NCBI RefSeq assembly: GCF_014762705.1
Contig: NZ_JABURL010000125.1
Coordinates: 1-33,326 of the forward strand
Length of the DNA stretch: 33,326 bases
Source of the DNA: Cyclobacterium sp.
Lineage (GTDB): Bacteria; Bacteroidota; Bacteroidia; Cytophagales; Cyclobacteriaceae
Direction: 5' to 3'
In this document: positions 8,786 through 16,386 of the stretch, piece by piece
How the letters are laid out: every line of letters begins with the position of its first letter
Numbering within the stretch: the first letter of the stretch is position 1
Notes under the pieces: model-generated
The model's input: the letters and a program-made list of their open reading frames with translations, nothing else
Told to the model about the DNA's origin: nothing
Databases searched by the model: none
Position numbers and translations under genes: made by a program

Positions 8786-9093
8786 GGTTATTTGGTTTTG
8801 GTTTAAAATTGAATTAATTGAATCGATTACTAAAATCGAAAATTAGGCATATATTTAATATAGGAGATTAATGTAAGGATTTTCACTAAAAATCCCAATG
8901 ATATATATAGAATAAAGCATGAAAAATTAAAATGCTGACAGCATTCAAATAAAAAAGACCGGAAAACCTTTCCTGCGGAATATGCAGAAGGTTTGAAAGT
9001 CCGGTCTGTTCGATTGATCGCTTACCCATTTGGTATAGCAGTGGGCTACGATTGAATTGGAGAGCTTTATTATCTGTCAATTACCGTCAATAA
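8786..9093. other. Spacer between formaldehyde dehydrogenase and DoxX genes
   Basis: This AT-rich spacer holds the start region of the minus-strand formaldehyde dehydrogenase gene on its left and the terminator hairpin of the DoxX gene (8951-9006) on its right. A 64-codon minus-strand frame (8886-9080) runs straight through the hairpin and is not credible as a gene. I found no TAnnTTTG promoter motif in the expected place. Confidence 0.5.
8951..9006 (-). terminator. Long nested hairpin terminator downstream of the DoxX gene
   Basis: Three nested inverted pairs form one long arm: GACCGG (8957-8962) with CCGGTC (9001-9006), AAACCTT (8964-8970) with AAGGTTT (8988-8994), and CTGC (8973-8976) with GCAG (8984-8987). 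On the minus strand the arm is followed by six T residues (A-run at 8951-8956). This fits termination of the minus-strand DoxX transcript, although it sits about 90 bases past the stop codon. Confidence 0.75.
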
Positions 9094-9492
9094 CTATCCG
9101 GCAGCGGGGGATTTTTTATTGCCATCCACGCTCCATATACCGGAACCTGATGCAGCAATAAACAAGAAGAGGAAACAATAAATTACAGCTTTTTCACCAC
9201 CATTCATCAGTGGATTCCAACCCTGGGGAGCATGTGCCATAAAAAAGGCTACTGCCATTTGACCACTGGAGATAAAAGCTGCTATGCTTCCCAATAGGCC
9301 AATCATGATAAGGATTCCACCCACAAGTTCCACTATTCCCGCAAACCCCATCATGGAAAATAATTCTTTCGGCTCATCGCCTCCCGGCCAGCCTACTAAT
9401 TTTTGGGATCCGTGCATGGCAAAACAAAAACCCGCTACAATTCTCAAAATGGCATACAGTTGTGGTGCAAATTTTCCAAGGTACTTTTCCAT
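9094..9492 (-). CDS. DoxX family membrane protein
   Basis: A 132-residue integral membrane protein with about four transmembrane helices. It shows the DoxX-type opening (LYAILRIVAGFCFAMHGSQK), a glycine-rich second helix (ELVGGILIMIGLLGSIAAF) and the AFFMAHAP segment. I chose the ATG at 9492 because the longer frame (to 9558) adds a polar stretch not seen in the family. DoxX proteins are linked to thiosulfate/quinone chemistry or redox stress, but most bacterial members have no proven function. It is read away from the DUF5060 glycosidase gene, with about 200 bases between them. Confidence 0.85.
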   Translation of the reverse strand: MEKYLGKFAPQLYAILRIVAGFCFAMHGSQKLVGWPGGDEPKELFSMMGFAGIVELVGGILIMIGLLGSIAAFISSGQMAVAFFMAHAPQGWNPLMNGGEKAVIYCFLFLFIAASGSGIWSVDGNKKSPAAG

Positions 9493-9694
9493 AGTTTTTA
9501 TTGTTTTTTGATTAGATGAATGAATGAATTTAATAAATATCTGGCAATAACCAATCAATCAACGGGTAAAACCTTAAAAGATAGATATGTGATCAATTTC
9601 GGAAATTGGGGATTGGTTGGCATAGATTCATAAAATTAACTCGCTGTGATTTGGATTTACAATTGCTTAACTTGAGCGAAAAACCCAATAAACC

Positions 9695-11446
9695 ATGAAG
9701 CATTTGGCTACTTTCTTGTTTTTGTCATTGACCATTTCTTTAACACTTGCCCAGCAGGCCAAAATATCAGGGGAATTAAAGGCTTACCAAAAACTTACGT
9801 TTTCCTGGGAAGGTCCCCATGCAACGGAGGAAGAGAAGACATTTTTGGATTACAGGCTGCAGGTGGTTTTTACAGGCCCGGATGGACAAAAGATGCATAT
9901 TCCGGGCTACTTTGCCGGGGATGGAATAGCAGATGAGAGTGGAGCTTCAGCAGGAAATATCTGGCGAGCCCACTTATTACCCCTTGTACCGGGAGAATGG
10001 ACCTTTGAAGCCAGGTTTATCCAAGGGGATCAGGTGGCCATCAGCCAGGACCCTGACTGGTCACAGGGATCAGCGTTTCATGGTGATACCGGCAGCTTCA
10101 CCATATTACCTGCCGATTCCTCAGCACCGGGATTTTTGAGCAAAGGCAAACTCCAGTATGTAGGGGAGCACTTCTTACAATTTACTGACGAAAGCTATTT
10201 TTTGAAGATGGGAGCCAATTCCCCGGAAGTGTTTTTGGAATATGGGGAATTTGATGGAACAAGCTCTGAGAGGTCTTATGCCACACATGTGAAGGATTGG
10301 AAAATTGGCGATCCGCTCTGGCATGAAAATAAGGGGAAGGGGATCATTGGGGTAATCAACTACCTAAAAAGCCAGGGGATCAATGCCCATTATTTTATGT
10401 TGATGAATGCCTATGGAGATGGCAAGCAGGCTTTTCCCTGGACCGGGCCTGATGCTTATTATCAATATGACCTTTCCAAGCTGGATCAATGGCAGCTGCT
10501 CTTTGACCACATGATGGAGGAAGGTGTGATGCCCCAATTTGTACTTTCCGAGCAGGAAAACCAATCCTATTTCGAACACAAAGAGGGCGGGGTATTTGCT
10601 GCTGCCAGAAAGGTTTTTTACCGGGAAATGGCAGCGCGGTTTGGATACCTGAATGCAGTCACCTGGAACATTGGTGAGGAAAGTGGCTGGGATAATGAGC
10701 CTACTTATGGAAAAGGAATTACTACAACCCAGCGCAGGCAGTTTGCAGCTTATTTGAAACAATTATTGCCCTATTCCGAGTTGATCGTCGTGCACAACGG
10801 ACCATCAAATACGGATGCTATTTTTGAAGGTCTTGTCGGTGATAGCTTCTATTCTGGCATAAGCTATCAGGGAAACTTTGAAGATCCTTATTATGGTTAT
10901 GAGCGCATTTTACATTGGAAGGAGCAATCTGCCTCCACTGGTTTTCCCTGGGTAGTTAGCTATGATGAGCCCTATACCAACCCTGAATTTCCGGATCTGG
11001 AGACCTGGAGCAAAAATTCTCTCTGGGCGGCTTTGATGGCCGGAGGAGCTGGTGTGGAATTTTATATTGGAAAGGGAAGGGACCTGAACATAGAAGATTA
11101 CCGCCAATATGAGGCATACTGGCAGGCAATGGCTCAGGCCAAATCATTTTTTCTGGAAAATGATATTCCTTTTCAGCAACTGAAACCCCTGAATACCCAG
11201 CACCCGATGACCTGGGGGCTATCCGATGATGGGAAAAAACACCGGATTTTATTTTTGAGAGAGGGAGGAGAAATTGCTTTGACATTGCCTGCAGGGCAGT
11301 ATTGGCTAAAATGGTTTGATCCTGAATTAGGTGAAAGCTACACCACCGGGCAACCCTTTACTGTGGAGCAAGCTGGATTGGTGCATTTGGGTCATCCCCC
11401 CACTTACAAAGAAAAAGCCTGGGTACTGTGGGTTCAAAAAAAATAA
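9695..11446 (+). CDS. Secreted DUF5060-domain glycoside hydrolase-like protein
   Basis: The 583-residue product has a Sec signal peptide (hydrophobic core, cleavage near TLAQ at 17-20), an Ig-like DUF5060 domain (about 25-140, with YRLQVVFTGPDGQ, VPGEWTFEARF and GSFTI), a TIM-barrel-like domain (about 160-490) and a C-terminal beta domain (about 500-580). The barrel has NIGEES (326-330), where Glu328 or Glu329 may be the acid/base, and SYDEP (422-426), where Glu425 may be the nucleophile. The layout is that of DUF5060/DUF4038-like putative glycosidases acting on plant or algal polysaccharide. No SusC/SusD pair is present nearby, so the substrate cannot be inferred from context. Catalytic assignments are by pattern only. 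Confidence 0.8.
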   Translation: MKHLATFLFLSLTISLTLAQQAKISGELKAYQKLTFSWEGPHATEEEKTFLDYRLQVVFTGPDGQKMHIPGYFAGDGIADESGASAGNIWRAHLLPLVPGEWTFEARFIQGDQVAISQDPDWSQGSAFHGDTGSFTILPADSSAPGFLSKGKLQYVGEHFLQFTDESYFLKMGANSPEVFLEYGEFDGTSSERSYATHVKDWKIGDPLWHENKGKGIIGVINYLKSQGINAHYFMLMNAYGDGKQAFPWTGPDAYYQYDLSKLDQWQLLFDHMMEEGVMPQFVLSEQENQSYFEHKEGGVFAAARKVFYREMAARFGYLNAVTWNIGEESGWDNEPTYGKGITTTQRRQFAAYLKQLLPYSELIVVHNGPSNTDAIFEGLVGDSFYSGISYQGNFEDPYYGYERILHWKEQSASTGFPWVVSYDEPYTNPEFPDLETWSKNSLWAALMAGGAGVEFYIGKGRDLNIEDYRQYEAYWQAMAQAKSFFLENDIPFQQLKPLNTQHPMTWGLSDDGKKHRILFLREGGEIALTLPAGQYWLKWFDPELGESYTTGQPFTVEQAGLVHLGHPPTYKEKAWVLWVQKK

Positions 11447-11616
11447 GTCCATTTATTTCTACATGTGCAATAAAAGGAAGCTCTTTCTGCTTAAAAGTCA
11501 ACTGGGTAATACGCTGTACTGTGGATTTCAGGTTTTAAGAAAACGACGCTTTACCAGGCTAAAAGATTGGTAAATTTGAGACAAACCTTTGGAAGTTTTT
11601 ATGGTCTTCTTTGAAT

Positions 11617-11624
11617 TAAATTTG
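11617..11624 (+). promoter_or_regulatory. Bacteroidota -7 promoter element TAAATTTG
   Basis: TAAATTTG matches the TAnnTTTG -7 consensus of Bacteroidota primary sigma factors. It lies 30 bases upstream of the GIN-domain protein start at 11655. A possible -33 TTTG occurs at 11588-11591, with slightly long spacing. Confidence 0.45.
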
Positions 11625-11654
11625 TAAATTTAGATACATCAATATCCTATTGTC

Positions 11655-12347
11655 ATGAGACCTGCCCTGCTTTCCGGATTATTTATTGCCCTGATTTATC
11701 CCTTTTTGCTGTGCGCTCAGCAACAGGAAACCAGAGAACTTGCTACCTTTGACGGGTTAAAGACATCCGGGAGCTGGAATTTGATCATGAAACAGGGCGA
11801 GCAGCCATCCGCCACCCTTACAGCCTCTAATATAGCATTGGAAAAAGTGTTGACCGAGGTTAAAGATCAGGTTTTAGAAATCAAATTGGACAAAGGGAAA
11901 TTCAAAAAACACCAGGTAGAGATCACGGTAGTTTATACAGATTTGCGGGCGATAAGCACGGGAGGTTCCGGAGATATTCTCTTCCTGGATCCGCTGGAGC
12001 TGGACCAGGAAATGAACATTGATTTTTCAGGCTCAGGCAATTTGGATATTCCGGGCTTAATTTCACCCCTATTAAATATCAACCAGTCGGGATCGGGCAT
12101 CCTTAGTATTCATGAGGGAAATGTCCACCAGATTCGGGTCAACCAATCAGGCGCTGGTGACTTCCTGGCAGGAAGCCTGCGCGCTAATGAGGTAGTAGTA
12201 AAAAAATCCGGCTCGGGAAATACAGCCCTGGGAGAGGTGATGGCACTGACTGTGGACGCTTCTGGTTCCGGAGACATTGTTTACCAGGGCGATCCCAAAG
12301 TAGAACAAATTAAAATGTCCGGTTCCGGTACCCTGATCCAGGAGTAA
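11655..12347 (+). CDS. DUF2807 (GIN domain) secreted beta-helix-like protein
   Basis: The 230-residue product has a signal peptide (hydrophobic LFIALIYPFLLCAQ, cleavage near residue 21) followed by one GIN/DUF2807 domain. The hallmark is repeated Ser-Gly-Ser-Gly turns spaced by about 20 residues (GGSGDI, SGSGNL, SGSGIL, SGAGDF, SGSGNT, SGSGDI, SGSGTL), consistent with a stacked parallel beta-helix. The domain is common in Bacteroidota and often annotated as a putative autotransporter adhesin head, with no established biochemical role. The gene has its own promoter-like element and is followed at 86 bases by the transporter gene, so co-transcription is possible. Confidence 0.88.
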   Translation: MRPALLSGLFIALIYPFLLCAQQQETRELATFDGLKTSGSWNLIMKQGEQPSATLTASNIALEKVLTEVKDQVLEIKLDKGKFKKHQVEITVVYTDLRAISTGGSGDILFLDPLELDQEMNIDFSGSGNLDIPGLISPLLNINQSGSGILSIHEGNVHQIRVNQSGAGDFLAGSLRANEVVVKKSGSGNTALGEVMALTVDASGSGDIVYQGDPKVEQIKMSGSGTLIQE

Positions 12348-12432
12348 GGCAAACAAACAGGCAAGGGATTAACTTTCCGGATTTGGGAAATGGTGTTTTT
12401 TTTCTCTTTTTTGGCCTTTCAAATTAAGGAAT

Positions 12433-14625
12433 ATGCCAGGGAAGAGGGACAAAGCAAAATCAAGCCACAAATTAGGTACTTTCGGAGGGGTATTTACCCC
12501 CTCTCTATTGACCATATTGGGGGTGATCATGTACCTGCGGTTTGGTTGGGTGGTGGGTAATGTAGGCCTTATCGGCACATTGCTAATTGTCACCCTATCC
12601 ACTGCCATCACTTTTCTGACTTCACTCTCCATATCAGCCATTGCAACCAATGCCCCTGTCAAAGGGGGAGGGGCCTATTTCCTGATCAGCCGGTCTTTGG
12701 GGGCAGAAATCGGCGGAGCAGTGGGTATCCCGCTTTATTTAGCCCAGGCCTTATCCGTCTCGCTGTATATCATAGGGTTTTCTGAAAGTTTATCGGCTGT
12801 GTTCCCGGGGCTGGAGATTCGCTGGATCAGCATCTGTACCACTCTGGTTTTGGGTGCCCTGGCCTTGTTTTCCACTCAGGCTACCATTAAGGCACAATAT
12901 GTTATCATGGTTCTGATAGGGCTTTCCCTGGTTTCCCTGGTTTTGGGAAGCCCGCTGGAAGAGTCACGGATCGAGTTATGGGGTGTGCCTGCCGCTCATT
13001 CTGTGGGTTTCTGGCAGGTATTTGCGATTTTTTTTCCTGCCGTTACCGGGATCATGACAGGTGTCAACATGTCCGGAGATTTGAAGGATCCGGCCAGGTC
13101 CATTCCCAAAGGTACCTTTATGGCCGTAGGCGTGGGATATGTGATCTACATGCTTTTACCGATAGTTTTAGCAGGCAGGGCAGATGCGGCAACGCTGGTG
13201 GAGGATCCCATGATCATGCAACGCATTGCGATATGGGGTGGAGCCATCTTGCTGGGTATCTGGGGAGCCACTTTATCCAGCGCAACAGGCAGTCTGCTTG
13301 GAGCCCCAAGAGTGCTTCAGGCATTGGCAAATGATAATATCCTGCCAAAATGGGCTGGTTTCTTCAGTAAAGTGGCCGGAAAGGAGAAGATCCCAAAGGC
13401 AGCTACCTTGTTTACCATTGCCCTGACCCTGGTGACGGTTTACTTTGGAGACCTTAACCTGATTGCACCTGTCCTGACCATGTTTTTCCTGACTACTTAT
13501 GCGGTTTTAAACATTACCGCAGGCATAGAAAGGCTACTGAAAAACCCTTCATTCAGGCCCAAATTTAAGGTGCATTGGATTTTTTCCCTTCTGGGAGCCC
13601 TGGGATGTGCGGGTGTGATGTTTTTAATCAATCCACTGGCCACCATTGCCGCATTTCTGGTCATTGCCATTATTTTTATCTGGTTGAAAAGAAGAAAAAT
13701 TACCGCCACCTGGGGTGGATTGGGCAGAGGCCTATTGTCTTCCCTCATTCGTTATGCCATTTTAAGGCTGGAGAAGGAAGGGGATGCCAAAAGCTGGCGG
13801 CCCAATATCCTGGTATTATCAGGCTCTCCGGTAAAGCGCTGGCGACTGATAGAACTTGCGGACGATATTACCAATGGAAATGCCCTTTTTACGGTCAGCA
13901 CCATCATTTCTGAGTCTAATGTTCCGCAGGAAAAGGTGAAGGATTATGAAACTCAGATCATGGATTTTCTGGGCAACAAAAATATTCAGGCCCTGGTGCG
14001 GGTTCTCCGGGCTCCCGACCCATTTACAGGCAGCACCCAACTGGTGAATGCCTATGGGCTAGGCCAATTGGTGCCCAATACCATTTTGTTGGGAGATACC
14101 AGGGAAGCAGAACACCTGCGGCCCTACTCGAAAATGATAGGGCATTTTTTTAAATCGAAAAAGAATGTAATAATCGTTCAGGATGATAATAACCAGGGCT
14201 TTAAAAAGAAAATGGTGATTGACATCTGGTGGGGTGGTCTGAAAAAAAACGGGAGTCTGATGATCATACTGGCCTACCTGCTCAAAAACAGCAGGGAGTG
14301 GCAGCAGGCGGAAGTAAATGTTAAAATGGTGGTGCCCACACAGGAAGCCTACAATGGTGCAAAGGAAAATCTGGACAATATCTTTGCCGGTATGCGTACT
14401 GGTTTTGCTTACCAGATCCTGGTGGCTCAGGGTAAGGATTTTTGGGAGATTATGGCCAGAGAATCCAGAAAAAGTGATCTTGTAATGATGGGATTGGCTG
14501 TACCTGAGCAAGGGGATGGCTTTGAGGAGTATTATCGTTCTTTAAAAGAAAAGACCAAAGCCCTTCCCACCAAAGTGTTTGTTTTGGCCGCACAGGAGGT
14601 AGCATTTGATCAGGTGCTGCGGTAA
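12433..14625 (+). CDS. Cation-chloride cotransporter (SLC12/APC superfamily)
   Basis: This 730-residue transporter belongs to the cation-chloride cotransporter family, which couples Na+ and/or K+ to Cl-. The first helix has GTFGGVFTPSLLTILGVIMY (about 15-34) and the family signature GVNMSGDLKDPARSIPKGT lies at about 210-228. Around 12 transmembrane helices occupy residues 15-430. The remaining 300 residues are a soluble C-terminal domain (RPNILVLSGSP near its start), as in animal and bacterial CCC proteins. Length is normal for bacterial members. The ion specificity cannot be read from the sequence. The gene is followed by a repeat copy and a terminator about 280 bases on. Confidence 0.9.
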   Translation: MPGKRDKAKSSHKLGTFGGVFTPSLLTILGVIMYLRFGWVVGNVGLIGTLLIVTLSTAITFLTSLSISAIATNAPVKGGGAYFLISRSLGAEIGGAVGIPLYLAQALSVSLYIIGFSESLSAVFPGLEIRWISICTTLVLGALALFSTQATIKAQYVIMVLIGLSLVSLVLGSPLEESRIELWGVPAAHSVGFWQVFAIFFPAVTGIMTGVNMSGDLKDPARSIPKGTFMAVGVGYVIYMLLPIVLAGRADAATLVEDPMIMQRIAIWGGAILLGIWGATLSSATGSLLGAPRVLQALANDNILPKWAGFFSKVAGKEKIPKAATLFTIALTLVTVYFGDLNLIAPVLTMFFLTTYAVLNITAGIERLLKNPSFRPKFKVHWIFSLLGALGCAGVMFLINPLATIAAFLVIAIIFIWLKRRKITATWGGLGRGLLSSLIRYAILRLEKEGDAKSWRPNILVLSGSPVKRWRLIELADDITNGNALFTVSTIISESNVPQEKVKDYETQIMDFLGNKNIQALVRVLRAPDPFTGSTQLVNAYGLGQLVPNTILLGDTREAEHLRPYSKMIGHFFKSKKNVIIVQDDNNQGFKKKMVIDIWWGGLKKNGSLMIILAYLLKNSREWQQAEVNVKMVVPTQEAYNGAKENLDNIFAGMRTGFAYQILVAQGKDFWEIMARESRKSDLVMMGLAVPEQGDGFEEYYRSLKEKTKALPTKVFVLAAQEVAFDQVLR

Positions 14626-14644
14626 TGTGTAGGGGTGTATTTTT

Positions 14645-14730
14645 CGCTCTTCCAGGGCTTGGGATCCGGAAGGGGATGCTATCACAGGGCTTCACCCTGC
14701 GCTTTGGTATTCCGCACTTTCAGTGCTTGA
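14645..14730. repeat. Dispersed three-hairpin repeat, copy 1
   Basis: This 86-base element contains three small hairpins with 4-bp stems and 5-base loops: GCTC-TTCCA-GGGC (14646-14658), AGGG-CTTCA-CCCT (14686-14698) and GCAC-TTTCA-GTGC (14714-14726). It shares most bases of its left and central part with 19766-19824 (GGGGATGCTATCA, GGGCTTCACCCTG, GCTTTGG). Stem bases differ between copies but still pair, so structure appears to be kept. It resembles REP-type intergenic elements. Confidence 0.8.
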
Positions 14731-14751
14731 ATTTCGATCAATTTCAATTCC

Positions 14752-14862
14752 ATGAAGTACGGTGCCAAAGTCAATGCCGCCGATGCCAAGGTGATTTATG
14801 AAGACCTCAAACAGCGGTTTCAGAAATCCCGTACGCCCTCATCCAACGGAACCGAAGCCTAA
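14752..14862 (+). CDS. Short ORF (36 codons), unrecognised; small protein or gene remnant
   Basis: ATG to TAA encodes 36 residues beginning MKYGAKVNAADAKVIYEDL and ending SSNGTEA. The composition (Ala, Lys, Asp, Glu, amphipathic helix) looks like real protein rather than chance translation of AT-rich DNA, and a strong terminator follows 38 bases after the stop. I do not recognise the family. It could be a genuine small protein or the tail of a larger gene displaced by the repeat just upstream; the frame is closed by a stop at 14728-14730. Confidence 0.35.
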   Translation: MKYGAKVNAADAKVIYEDLKQRFQKSRTPSSNGTEA

Positions 14863-14899
14863 TCATTAAAAAGTTGCTTATGTCACCCCTAATCATATG

Positions 14900-14939
14900 A
14901 AGGGTGCAGTCCAAGAGAAACAGGCTGCACCCTTTTTTT
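14900..14939 (+). terminator. Rho-independent terminator
   Basis: An 8-bp perfect stem GGGTGCAG (14902-14909) / CTGCACCC (14925-14932), extendable by A-T pairs, with a 15-base loop, is followed directly by seven T (14933-14939). It probably ends transcription from the cation-chloride cotransporter and/or the 36-codon ORF. Confidence 0.9.
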
Positions 14940-15027
14940 ATTCAAGAGATAGGACTTTTTACTGCTGCTTCCCCATTTAGCAGGTTAATGCTTTGGCCTT
15001 TTTTATTCGGTTATGCGGCATTTAACC

Positions 15028-15044
15028 TCAAGCTTGTCAGTTTT
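15028..15044 (+). repeat. 17-base direct repeat, left copy
   Basis: TCAAGCTTGTCAGTTTT occurs here and again, without change, at 15344-15360, 316 bases away. A related inverted form (CTGACAGCTT) lies between them near 15152-15161. No gene is enclosed. It may mark the ends of a decayed element. Confidence 0.6.
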
Positions 15045-15343
15045 TGCTGCCAGCGATCACCTTTGAAGTCAAACGAGCAGCCATAAAGGTGAAATTTTCC
15101 GGTAAAAATGTGCAACCCCCCACCTCCGAACCGCAAGCGTAAATATAAAAAGCTGACAGCTTCGATTATTAAGTGCCCGGCCCCACTTCCGAAGTCCCCT
15201 GTTTTTTATATATCACCGGAAAATTCCGGAAAAAATGTCAGGTTTTGTCATTTTTATCCGAAAAGCACCGATTTTTTAATAAAAACAGGCACTTCCGAGG
15301 TTCAACGTTGGAGTTCAGAATCAAAACGTTCGAGTTCAGACAT

Positions 15344-15360
15344 TCAAGCTTGTCAGTTTT
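15344..15360 (+). repeat. 17-base direct repeat, right copy
   Basis: Exact second copy of the sequence at 15028-15044. It is preceded by two tandem copies of a 15-base motif (ACGTTSGAGTTCAGA) and followed 20 bases later by the branched hairpin at 15381. Confidence 0.6.
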
Positions 15361-15380
15361 AAGTCCTTGCGTGCATATAT

Positions 15381-15436
15381 GTAGTCCCCGGTTGGGATTC
15401 GGAGATCCCTTCAGGGACTTGGGAACTACCCTTTTT
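15381..15436 (+). promoter_or_regulatory. Branched hairpin with two alternative pairings and a T-run
   Basis: AGTCCC (15383-15388) can pair with GGGACT (15414-15419), enclosing an inner hairpin GGGAT (15394-15398)/ATCCC (15405-15409). Alternatively GTAGTCCC (15381-15388) can pair with GGGAACTAC (15421-15429, one bulge), directly before CCCTTTTT. The second form looks like a terminator. The two forms exclude each other. No gene follows closely, so a role is unproven. Confidence 0.4.
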
Positions 15437-15732
15437 AGGATTAACAGCTATCTACAAGTTTACCAATTATTGAATTTAGAAAGAAAAAAGATTGACGACC
15501 GAATAATTAAATGGTTTCATTAAAATGGAGGCTATTGTGGTTGTGAAATTCTCTTTAATGTGGCAGATAAATTTGAATAAAAGGGCAAATGGCATTTACT
15601 TTTAGTCCTTGAATTCCGTGGGGCAGAATCGGTGGTGGCCCTTGGGAATATCAGAACAATCGTTACCGAAATCCTATAAGACCTGATAGCCTGGTCCTGG
15701 CCTGCTTGAATTCAAACCAATTGAAAAATCCG

Positions 15733-15740
15733 TATATTTG
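15733..15740 (+). promoter_or_regulatory. -7 promoter element TATATTTG for the MntA/HepT operon
   Basis: TATATTTG fits TAnnTTTG exactly and ends 6 bases before the ATG at 15747. Transcription would then start at or next to the start codon, giving a leaderless or nearly leaderless message. A possible -33 TTG is at 15706-15708. Confidence 0.6.
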
Positions 15741-15746
15741 AAAAAG

Positions 15747-16049
15747 ATGGAAGAGCTGAAAAAACACATTGACCAGATAAAAGCGCTCTGTGACACCAAC
15801 AAAGTGAAAAGCCTTTTTGCGTTTGGTTCAGTAACAACAGATCAATTCAGGCCTGAAAGTGATATTGATCTGATAGTGGATATTGAGGACAATGACCCTT
15901 TATCCTATTCCGATAGTTATTTTAATCTAAAGTTTCAACTAGAGCGACTTTTACAAAGAGAAGTTGATCTCTTGGAACAAAAGGCCATAAATAACCCCTA
16001 TTTAAAGCAACAGATTGAAAAAACCAAAGTCCTGGTGTATGGAAAATGA
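15747..16049 (+). CDS. mntA: MntA-type nucleotidyltransferase antitoxin
   Basis: The 100-residue protein is a minimal nucleotidyltransferase of the MNT family. The signature GSVTTDQFRPESDID (residues 27-41) supplies the Gly-Ser and the first two metal-binding aspartates (39 and 41); a third is in REVDLL near residue 74. In type VII toxin-antitoxin systems this protein adds AMP groups to a tyrosine of the HEPN toxin and silences it. It overlaps the HepT gene by 11 bases, the usual arrangement. I start at the ATG at 15747 rather than the in-frame TTG at 15738, which lies inside the promoter motif. Confidence 0.9.
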   Translation: MEELKKHIDQIKALCDTNKVKSLFAFGSVTTDQFRPESDIDLIVDIEDNDPLSYSDSYFNLKFQLERLLQREVDLLEQKAINNPYLKQQIEKTKVLVYGK

Positions 16050-16386
16050 AATCAGGACCTGGCTTTCCGATATCAAACAGGCTATTGAGGAGATCAACAT
16101 TTTTCTATCCGACAAAAGAGATTTTTTTGAATTTCGAAATGATCTAAAAACCAGAAGAGCTATAGAACGGAATGTTGAAATAATCGGTGAGGCAGTAAAC
16201 AGAATCCTTAAGGTGAATCCTGATATTGAGATTCAAAACTCCAGAAAGATCGTTGACACGAGGAACAGGATTATCCATGGGTACGACCGTGTATCCGAAG
16301 AAATTATCTGGTCAATAGTAATCCGTGATTTACCGAAACTGGAGATTGAAGTCAAGGATTTATTGGAAGATGCTGATTACCATTAA
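16039..16386 (+). CDS. hepT: HepT-type HEPN toxin (DUF86)
   Basis: The 115-residue all-helical HEPN protein is the toxin partner of MntA. The RNase motif R-x4-H-x-Y is present as RNRIIHGY (Arg75, His80, Tyr82); the tyrosine is the residue modified by MntA in studied systems. The ATG at 16039 gives a standard-length product; the longer frame from 16015 would only add residues translated from inside mntA. Family members cleave RNA, including tRNA ends. Both partners look intact, so the module is probably active. It may act in plasmid/island upkeep or phage defence. Confidence 0.9.
   Translation: MENEIRTWLSDIKQAIEEINIFLSDKRDFFEFRNDLKTRRAIERNVEIIGEAVNRILKVNPDIEIQNSRKIVDTRNRIIHGYDRVSEEIIWSIVIRDLPKLEIEVKDLLEDADYH

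Larger units (their letters stand above)
14940..15732. other. Gene-free, repeat-rich spacer left of the toxin-antitoxin island
   Basis: No gene is supported. The open frames in 15108-15523 are Phe/Lys/Arg-rich translations of short repeats. Visible structure includes a 17-base direct repeat at 15028-15044 and 15344-15360, a tandem pair ACGTT[G/C]GAGTTCAGA near 15304-15340, related CACTTCCGA motifs near 15185 and 15289, and a branched hairpin at 15381-15429. A short minus-start open stretch near 15590-15680 (plus strand, containing LLLVLEFRGAESVVALGNI) may be gene debris. The stretch looks like a place of past insertion and decay. Confidence 0.5.

Noticed and set aside
8886-9080. 64-codon minus-strand frame between formaldehyde dehydrogenase and DoxX
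   Set aside because: It runs through a long terminator hairpin, and its sequence is a translation of that hairpin.
15108-15523. Overlapping frames of 84 and 116 codons in the repeat-rich spacer
   Set aside because: Their sequence follows the short DNA repeats (repeated Phe-Arg-Gly-Ser type segments) and no start or family fits.
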